NCBI RefSeq assembly: GCF_963678635.1
Contig: NC_087063.1
Span: 53,585,074 to 53,649,073, forward strand
Direction: 5' to 3'
Length of the DNA stretch: 64,000 nucleotides
From: Symsagittifera roscoffensis
Taxonomy: Eukaryota; Xenacoelomorpha; Acoela; Convolutidae
Positions 56,246 to 64,000 of the stretch are shown one piece after another. How positions within the stretch are numbered: the first letter of the stretch is position 1; the number at the start of each line of letters is the position of its first letter. The notes under the pieces were generated by a model, which had not been told where the DNA came from, ran no database searches, and saw only the letters and a list, made by a program, of their open reading frames with translations. Both the position numbers and the translations under genes were made by a program.

Positions 56246-56857
56246 CGTGTGAATGAATTTTACATTAAAATTGGATAAGAGTTTCCAATCAGAGGCTCTT
56301 CGTTGGCACCACTACCTACAAAAATAGCAAATTCGCAACAATTGATTATTATTCGTAATCACAGCGACCACAATTGCTTTTTGTTATTTTACACTGCCGC
56401 CTATCATCTTAGATATAAGCCTGATCTAATTGTCGGGAGGTTATTTGACCCTAAACTTGAAGAGACAGATCCACACACCTATACAAAGCCCGGAACGCAT
56501 CAGGCGACGCATCATCTGATGATTTCGTTATACCTATGAGCTTGAACATGATTCCTCAATTCGAGCGACTTAATAACGTTCAAGTAAACGTGTTTCAATA
56601 TTAAAAAGGAGATCTGATTTCAATGATTGTCTCAAAGTTTGAAAGTTCAGATAATTTTATCATGGATCTGATTTTGTTATATGAACCCGGAATGCACCAC
56701 TTTGTTTTGATAAAAGACCTGCTCCGATTTGTTTGTGAAGTTCGAAAGCAAAAATTCCGAAGTTTCCTGCAGTTGTGCCGTAACTTCTCAAATTCATTAC
56801 AATGAAATTGATCATAAAACGAATGAGCGATTATGTAAAGATCATGAACCAGCTGTA
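56246..56857 (+). pseudogene. POLB: DNA polymerase B fragment (unit 4, second)
   Basis: Resumes polymerase sequence at the QRVNEFYIKIG segment directly next to the insert, with a short CAGCGTG overlap at the joint. It runs through RGSSLAPLPTKIAN and MHHFVLIKDLLRF and ends at the same internal junction as the unit 3 copy. It has lost both the first about 80 codons and all catalytic domains. Confidence 0.75.
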
Positions 56858-57005
56858 AAAGTAATTCGAGTTGTGCTTGAAATCATTTGTGTTTGAGGAA
56901 AGTTGAGTTTTTCTGGCACGTTTACAGTTAGACTGGTTTGTCTTTGTTTTCAACAGTATCAGAAATTTCACTTGTTTGCGCTCGGATTGACTTTCCCGAT
57001 TTCAG

Positions 57006-57311
57006 TTATTTTGAAAATTTTTCGCTGCTTAAGAAAAGTCTTCGCAAACGTTCAAATTCAGCGTCTTCAGTTGGTTTTTTGAAAACTTTCAGGAATACAT
57101 AAGTTCCAGTTTTGTCATTTGTTTTCAATGTAGCGCGCACTAATCTTTTACTGTTTTCCGAAATATCGAAATAGCAATCGTCAAAACCTTTATCTGCATT
57201 TGCTGTGGTGCTTGTTTCGGTTTTATTTAGTGTAACGAGTAAATTTCCAAAGTAACTTGATTTAAAACTGAATAGAAAGAAATGGTTCCGATTGATTGTA
57301 TATGTCTGCAA
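57006..57311 (-). CDS. Conserved 101-aa protein (unit 4 copy)
   Basis: Intact; differs from the unit 3 copy by the SENSKRL reading. Function unknown. Confidence 0.5.
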   Translation of the reverse strand: MQTYTINRNHFFLFSFKSSYFGNLLVTLNKTETSTTANADKGFDDCYFDISENSKRLVRATLKTNDKTGTYVFLKVFKKPTEDAEFERLRRLFLSSEKFSK

Positions 57312-57532
57312 AAGAAAGCGTTGTATCTATTTTAATTTATATACACATGTACTTTATATCGCAGAGATATTGGATTGCAATTTGGTTCAAATGGATTATT
57401 TTTTGTGCATGTACAACTGATAAGAATTTTGATGGGTGTCAAAGGTCACAATGTTTAAACGTTATTTTTGATACAAGATATTTGTTTGAATGCAAATTAG
57501 ATAAACATAGAATACCACGCAAGGTAACATAA
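57296..57532 (+). CDS. Small Cys-rich ORF (unit 4 copy)
   Basis: Same 78-codon protein as in units 2 and 3. May be incidental. Confidence 0.3.
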   Translation: MYMSAKESVVSILIYIHMYFISQRYWIAIWFKWIIFCACTTDKNFDGCQRSQCLNVIFDTRYLFECKLDKHRIPRKVT

Positions 57533-57708
57533 ATATTGTACACGACCTCCCTTATTAAACTGATCAAAAACTACATAGGAGGTCTTAAAATTTCTAATTT
57601 TAGAAGAACCAATCCCTATTTTAATCTCTTGAAGAGTTTTCACAATTCATTTCAGTTTCTTTTCTTTCCGCGTTACGTTTGTCATTTTCTTCCAACTTTT
57701 CTTCAAAA

Positions 57709-58323
57709 ATGCCTTTTTATATTTTTGCCGGATATTCCAATCACGAAAGAACCATTTTTTATGAAACCGTTTATGGTAATTTTGTAGCAATAATTAACGA
57801 AGAAAAAAGTTTAAATTCTGATGAGTGGACTTGTACTCATCACATTATGATTCCCAAACTTTTTTTCACATTTATTCAGTAAACTTTCCTTAAAAAGGTC
57901 AAAAGAAGACGAAGAACTGAATATAAAGTAGTTGAGTTACCTCACAATTTCTGGTAAATATACGGATCCTGACGAGCCTCTTGCTCTTCAGGTTGATATT
58001 TTAACTTTATCAAAAACATTAAATTTTTTTTTCTATAAATACGATTGTGATGTTACTCCGATGTGTGAAAACCAGTTACAATACTTTGAAGAAATTGAAT
58101 TTTTTGATCGTTTTTGTGGAATGGAACAGATTGAATCACCATTATTAGTACTACAATGTCACCATGGCTTGTTGAACCAGATTCTTCAACTCCAACGCGC
58201 AACCCCGAAGCGACAGTGAGTAATCACATGGAAAATTTGACTCCTTCTCTATGCCTTGCACCAAAGAAAAAGCGAAAGCTAACAACACTAGAAAAAGCTC
58301 AGGAGTTTCTAGATCTTAATTAA
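57709..58323 (+). pseudogene. Unknown + strand gene with nuclear-localisation-like motif (unit 4), broken
   Basis: Same structure as in units 1 and 3, with a single A insertion creating LDLN before the final TAA. Breaks are shared with the other copies. Confidence 0.45.
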
Positions 58324-58802
58324 CTTTGAAACTGTGGTTGAGTTTAATTGGTTTTATTTTGGTTTTATTGTGTATAAAAATTTAAACTTGAAACTCAGAT
58401 TGATATTTAATAGCTTTCATTTGGTGTCTTCATGTATAAACATTTTTGTAAATTAAAATTCTCTGCCTCCTAATGCTTTACTTATCAAGTTGCAAGAAAA
58501 AGGAGAGCATAATAAGTCATTTTATAACCGAATGTTCGACAAGTTTTCAATCAAAATACAAAAAAGAACTTGAATTTTTAAGTCTCGGAAAACTGTTGAA
58601 AATTTTTATCTCGTAAATTTGAGGTCCTATAATCTTTAGACTTCTGAACAAAATTAAATAACTGGTCGGGAGCAGTTTTTTGATATATTGCACGACTATG
58701 TTCAGACCATCCACTGAAGAGATACAGACATTTCTTTTTAGAAAAGCCTCATCCTATTCCAAATTTCTAACTTTTTGTAGAACATGTGATGATTGACATG
58801 CC
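58324..58802. other. Right part of unit 4, no gene resolved
   Basis: Homologous to 36635-37113, without supported genes. Ends at the junction to unit 5. Confidence 0.45.
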
Positions 58803-59219
58803 TCATACATGTGATGATTGAGATCTCAGTAAATTTTTAACTTTTTTTGGTGAGAGTTGACTAGCATTTGTTAAATTTTTGACGCTACCAAATGCAGCTG
58901 AACCTGTTGTGTAGATTATTTTGAGTTTCGTTTCTTCACTGATAGTAGGATTTCCCTTCTTTTGTTGACGTCGCAAACGATTCTTTACTGCTTTCATAGT
59001 TTTTATCATCCTGAACGTTGGTGGAGAAAAATTCTTTTCTCTGGGTTTTTCTTTTGTCGGATTGCTTGGTTCTGGGTTTGACAGTTGTCGATCGAGTCTT
59101 CGAAGAGGAGGGTTTTGATCTTTTCGATTCCTCAGTTGTCGGGTTGTCGGAGACAAAGGAGGAAGAAGTTGAGGGCTTAGCTGCTTCGCTCTTAAGCGAG
59201 CGGAGAATCTGTTTGGCAT
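58803..59219 (-). pseudogene. INT: Integrase N-terminal fragment (unit 5)
   Basis: Same fragment as in units 2-4 with one substitution (PTFRM for PTLRM). The core is absent. Confidence 0.7.
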
Positions 59220-59850
59220 AAGTGTTGGACACTAAACTAGGATCAAGATTCAGTTCTTTCAAAACTTGTGGATAAAAAACACCCTCAAGTTTTTTGTGTT
59301 TTGCTGTGAATCGTACAAAAAAGATTCAATTTTAGTGAGTGTTGGTTTTCCTTGAATTAAAACATATCTGTCAACGTCTAAAGTCAAGGATTCAACTTTG
59401 AACAACTGCTTTGGTACTATGTTTGCCCTTTCCAAATTATTAGCTTCCAATAGCTCTTGAATGGATTCCATAACCTTTTGAAACACTTCAGCGGTTTTTC
59501 CATTTGTTTTTTCATAGTTTTTTTTCTTTTCTCTTTGAAGCTGAAAAGTTATCAATATCGCTTGCCTGTGTGACTGAGCTAGAGGGGTTGCTGAGTGATA
59601 TGTTGATCCAAAACAGGTAGCCCATGCTCTGATTGCATGTGATCCTTGAAATCTTTAAGTTCACACAAACCAAGCCGACAATACCGACATAAATTGTTAT
59701 ATTTTTGATGATCTGATTCAACTTGCTGCTGTAATTTTGATAGCAGTGAACTGCTAAATTTACAATGGTAGCAAGTAAAAACGGGTAATTCTTTTTCAAC
59801 AGCGTTTTTAATGTAAAAACTTTGGGACAATAGTTACACTTGAAACCCAT
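58936..59850 (-). pseudogene. C2H2 zinc-finger Polinton protein (unit 5), finger 1 deleted
   Basis: Shares the 31 bp deletion of unit 4 and is otherwise nearly identical. Fingers 2 and 3 are in the 59579-59830 frame. Confidence 0.7.
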
Positions 59851-60514
59851 TTAGCTCTGGAACTGTTTTAAAGCGAAGCAGGAAAGGGACTGAATCCCAA
59901 CTAAATACCAAAATGTTTACATTACTGCAGCTAGCTTCGATTCCTTTTCCCTTATCGGTTTGAATTTGAACAGCTTTTCCCGCTTAACTTTGAATTTGAA
60001 CTCTTTTCCCGCAAAGATTTGAATTAGAAAGAAATTTGAACCAGAACGTCTAGAAACCATAACAAAATTGCTTCAATTTTATAATTAGAAATGTTGAAAA
60101 AAAAATATTTTGGAAGGAAATTTTTTATTAAAAAGAAGTTAAATACCGTTAGATAGCAAACTTTTCAAAATTATAAATTTCAATTAAGTCAACAACGTTT
60201 GAACATGTTAAACTAATTTTTCCCACCAAAATTTGTATTGTAGTTGTTTTCCCGTCAAAAACACATAAAATCAAACTAGACTTGCGTTCAATTTTTCAAA
60301 ACGTTTCAATTGCTTTGTAATTGGAAAACCGACATCAGCAAAAAAAAAACTTATATCTTTTCATAAGATACCGTATGAATATTGTGAAATCAATTATTAC
60401 TTTTTCTGTTATAATTAGGATATATGTGAAGTTCGAAGAGGTTTAACTAGCCACTTTTTTCCCTTAAAACTAACCCGTTTCTTTGATTAACCCAAAAAAT
60501 ATCTCTTAAAAAGT
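59851..60514. promoter_or_regulatory. Divergent zinc-finger/polymerase promoter region (unit 5)
   Basis: Same region as in units 3 and 4, with TTTCCCGC at 59976-59983 and 60005-60012. Confidence 0.4.
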
Positions 60515-63384
60515 TTGATATTAGATAGAACTTGTAATGGACCCTGCAAAGTACAATTTTCGGCTAAACTTACTTTAATCAAGCATGCTACTGTTGTTTC
60601 GGACCAAAGCGTGCAACAACCTGAAGACGAACGCGTTGAAATTTTCGCTAATTGTATGATGACGCCCCTATCTGCAAAAGGTTTGTCTGATGAATTGTGT
60701 CTCGAAATGCTCGGAAAAGTGGAAGCTGTGTTCCAGAATTTTTCAGCCCATGGTAGCGGCTGGTTTCTGCAGCGTGTGAATGAATTTTACATTAAAATCG
60801 GATAAGAGTTTCCAATCAGAGGCTCTTCGTTGGCACCACTACCTACAAAAATAGCAAATTCGCAACAATTGATTATTATTCGTAATCACAGCGACCACAA
60901 TTGCTTTTTGTTATTTTACACTGCCGCCTATCATCTTAGATATAAGCCTGATCTAATTGTCGGGAGGTTACTTGACCCTAAACTTGAAGAGACAGATCCA
61001 CACACCTATACAAAGCCCGGAACGCATCAGGCGACGCATCATCTGATGATTTCGTTATACCTATGAGCTTGAACATGATTCCTCAATTCGAGCGACTTAA
61101 TAACGTTCAAGTAAACGTGTTTCAATATTAAAAAGGAGATCTGATTTCAATGATTGTCTCAAAGTTTGAAAGTTCAGATAATTTTATCATGGATCTGATT
61201 TTGTTATATGAACCCGGAATGCACCACTTTGTTTTGATAAAAGACCTGCTCCGATTTGTTTGTGAAGTTCGAAAGCAAAAATTCCGAAGTTTCCTGCAGT
61301 TGTGCCGTAACTTCTCAAATTCATTACAATGAAATTGATCATAAAACGAATGAGCGATTATGTAAAGATCATGAACCAGCTGTATTGATAATGCCAACAG
61401 CCGAAAATGACTGCCACAAGTATAAATTTAAAAACTTTCAAGATCTCTGGTATGCCCCTATTGTTGTTTATTTTGACTTCGAATCGTTCCTGAATCCCGT
61501 TACAACATTATGAACAACCCACAAATTTCCTCATTTCGCGTTCTTTAAAAACATGAACCCTCCGGGTATTCAATGGTTGCTATTGACCATGAGTCCTCAG
61601 AAGCATTTTTCTTTAGTCTTGACAGCTCTGAAAATTGTTTACAAAATTTTGTCAAAGAGTTACTTCTATTAGCCCGAGACGTTCACATCTATAAACGGAA
61701 AGTGCCACGTTATTTGGGAGATCGCAGCCAACTGTGTAAAGAAGAAATTTTAACCTGGTGGATCTGTCAAGAAAATTTCAGTGAAAGCGAAGAAAAGTGC
61801 CTGGATCACTGTCACTCTTCGGGAAGTTTTCTAGGATGGCCCCACGACAGATGTAATTTAGCGCGAAGAAACATAAATTACATTCCTGTCGTTGGACACA
61901 ATTTGCAGAATTACGACATGCATCATATATGTCTAGCTCTGAACGAATGTGACTCGCGTAGTACAATACAAGTCATTCCATCCACCGACGAGAAATATAT
62001 TTCACTAAGTATCGGAGTAGAGGTTAAAACCATTACAAGAAAAAATCAAACCACACAAAACATTAATGAGTATCTTCGTTTTATAGATTCTTTCAAGTTT
62101 TTAAACTCATTTACAAAAGTTAGTTGACAACTTGCCTGACAACAAATTTACATTTCTGGAAAACCAATTTCAAAACGTAAGCCAAACTTTTAGAACTCTC
62201 ATACGTAGAAAAGGAGTCTATCCTTATAATTATATGACCGACCGTAAAAAGTTTGACGAAAAAGAATTACCGCCTCTCAAAAAGTTAGTGAATAGTTTAG
62301 ACGGAGATAAAATTGCTATTAATGCTGATAACTTGGTTGACGCAAAGGAAGTTTTCAATCAATGTAGTTGTCAGAACCTGCGCGACTATCATGACTTATA
62401 TTTGTCATGTGACACATTGCTCCTAGCCTGTGTCTTTGAAGAATTTTGCTCTATCAGCTATGAAACATATGGCCTTGATTGTGCTCATCATTTCACCGCT
62501 TCTAAATTAGCTGGTGACGCTTTCAAGCGGGTATGTAAAGCTAATGTTGAATTGCTAACGGATCGAGATCTTTTAGACATGGTTGAAAAAATGATGCGAG
62601 GTGGAACTGTATCAATCTTTGAAAAACGACAGTTCACTGCAAACAACAGGCAATTGAACGAAACATTTAATGCGAGCAAAGATACTACATATGGCTTCAT
62701 GGTTGATGCCAACAACGTATACGGTGGAGTAATGCAAACTCACAAACTGCCTGCACGCCAATTCGAGACAATCGGAGTTAGAAACGAAAGAAATAATCAA
62801 GAAAACGAAGATGAGAATTCCATGTCAATAGAAAAAATTTGTCAATAGCAACCCTTGACGATTCAGTCTACGGTTATGTTGTTGAAATTGATATAAAATA
62901 CCCTCAATTGTTGCATGAAAGTCACCGTGACTATCCACTGGCACCAACTAAGTAAGTGGTTCAAAAAGATTGGTTTAGCAGATACCAAACAAATATCTCC
63001 GAACAAATGAAAAACAATACATGATAAACTTTACATGATAAAACTCATTATATAATTCATTATAAACTCCTGAAACTCTACGTGAAGCTTGGCCTTATCG
63101 TCACAAAACTGTATCGCATCGTAAAATTCAAAGAAGAACTGTGGCTCGAACCGTACATAACTCTAAATACAAACAACCGGAAAGCGGCAAAAAACAAGTT
63201 TGAAGAATCCCTGTACAAACTATTGATCAATTCAATTTATGGGAAAACATGTGAGTCGAAAAGAAAGAGAATGAAAATCAAAAATTTACGAGATGCTGAA
63301 GAAACAATGCGAAATATATGTAACATTCGCCCGGAAGATACATATCGACGGAAAATAAAACTAAGTCCTAGGACGACTGGCTAA
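60515..63384 (+). pseudogene. POLB: Protein-primed DNA polymerase B, truncated after motif B (unit 5)
   Basis: Same domains and the same breaks as the unit 4 copy: Exo I, endonuclease-VII-like Cys/His module, Exo II, Exo III, motif A and motif B, with loss of motif C at the same position. Differs by only a few bases. Confidence 0.85.
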
Positions 63385-64000
63385 CGTCTAAACAGAGCTT
63401 TATATGCTTTTCACCGTCTCTACCAAGCCAGTACTTTCGGTGGTCTTTTCTATCATCGGGTCGACAAAAAACGTTACTGCTTTCGGCTTCGGTCAAAACA
63501 CTCAAATTAACTAGATTACATGCAGAAATAGTGAGCTCATGGCTGGGTCTCAGTATCCCCAGACCACGAGGTCACTCCTAAAAACAGGGCTACTACTATC
63601 TATTATATTACTATTGTTTTTGTTCAGTAGATAAAAATCATCATCTCCATCGAAGATGGATCAACCCTTTCCCCCAACTCCTAGCTTCTCATCCTTATCA
63701 AAATGAATCCAGTTGTTAATTAAATTCAAATCAGGACATGACAAGAAGCTAAAAGTTTATATGAAAGAATAAAAGTCTCAGTTCCGAAACCCTTCCGGAT
63801 TCTTGAATCCACTGAATCAAGCTCGTTAATCTCGATTTCTTCGTAATCCGGAGGGCTGTCTTCCACCCTTCACCGTTGTCTGCAACGGCCTTGCAACTAT
63901 TGTAGCGACACAATAGTTGCAACTCGGAACGCTCTCTGCTATTCCTGCAATCTGCTGTTGTTTTTTGATCACGATTCTCGTAGTTATCGTCCGCGCAACT
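63385..64000. other. Start of the repeated 3.4 kb insert (unit 5)
   Basis: Copy of 52839-53454, including both hairpins (63873-63922). No gene in the visible part. Confidence 0.6.

Larger units (their letters stand above)
48256..58802. mobile_element. Polinton-derived tandem unit 4 (with 3.4 kb insert)
   Basis: It holds an integrase fragment, the zinc-finger gene, a polymerase up to motif B (49969-52838), a 3.4 kb segment with a 546-codon ORF (52839-56245), a second 5'-truncated polymerase fragment (56246-56857), and then the segment homologous to 46309-48255. Unit 5 repeats it at an offset of 10,546-10,547 bp with very few differences. Confidence 0.88.
58803..64000. mobile_element. Polinton-derived tandem unit 5 (cut by window end)
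   Basis: Near-identical to unit 4 from its first base to the window end. The offset is 10,546-10,547 bp throughout, and I noticed only a handful of substitutions, for example CAHHF for CAHRF in the polymerase. The window stops inside the non-coding part of the insert; whether the 546-codon ORF is repeated lies outside the window. Confidence 0.88.

Overview
This is a nuclear DNA window from an AT-rich animal, probably an invertebrate, that I cannot place more precisely. The evidence is two spliced genes with clear metazoan orthologues (MRPL47 and DENND11), long T-rich introns, tRNA-derived SINE-like sequence, several families of long tandem repeats, and a large tract of Polinton/Maverick DNA transposon. 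Nothing looks prokaryotic: there are no operons with ribosome binding sites, no rRNA and no CRISPR.

Layout. 1-5.7 kb is a satellite with a unit of about 870 bp, including a 1.62 kb two-unit higher-order duplication. 5.7-14.1 kb holds the only two host genes, both on the + strand and about 300 bp apart: MRPL47 (mitoribosomal protein uL29m; three exons, with a 3.7 kb second intron carrying a SINE-like head and satellite debris) and DENND11/LCHN (two exons). 14.6-24.1 kb is repeat DNA: a family with a 130-173 bp period on both flanks of an array of five units of about 1.12 kb. 24.96-25.43 kb is a minisatellite of about 29 bp. 25.8-26.7 kb has one acidic ORF of unknown function and a tRNA-like sequence.

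26.86 kb to the window end is Polinton DNA arranged as at least five head-to-tail units of unequal content. Unit 1 (26.9-37.1 kb) is the only one with the morphogenesis genes: adenain-type protease, double-jelly-roll major capsid protein, basic core-like protein, minor capsid (penton) protein and retroviral-type integrase, all on the - strand. Units 1 and 2 also carry the packaging ATPase, a DEDD/RNase-H-like fragment and several unknown genes. Units 3, 4 and 5 lack these and instead carry a C2H2 zinc-finger gene divergent from a protein-primed family B DNA polymerase. Nearly every Polinton gene is broken by stops or frameshifts, and the integrase core is missing from units 2-5. Units 4 and 5 are almost identical over more than 5 kb (offset 10,546-10,547 bp).

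Most unusual content: (i) an intact, intronless, GC-richer 546-codon ORF of unknown origin in a 3.4 kb segment wedged between two polymerase fragments; (ii) pairs of E2F-type TTTCCCGC sites inside short direct repeats in the divergent zinc-finger/polymerase intergenic region; (iii) the stepwise amplification itself, which can be ordered by shared deletions and chimeric junctions. The 10.5 kb near-identical repeat could in part be an assembly artefact and needs long-read support.
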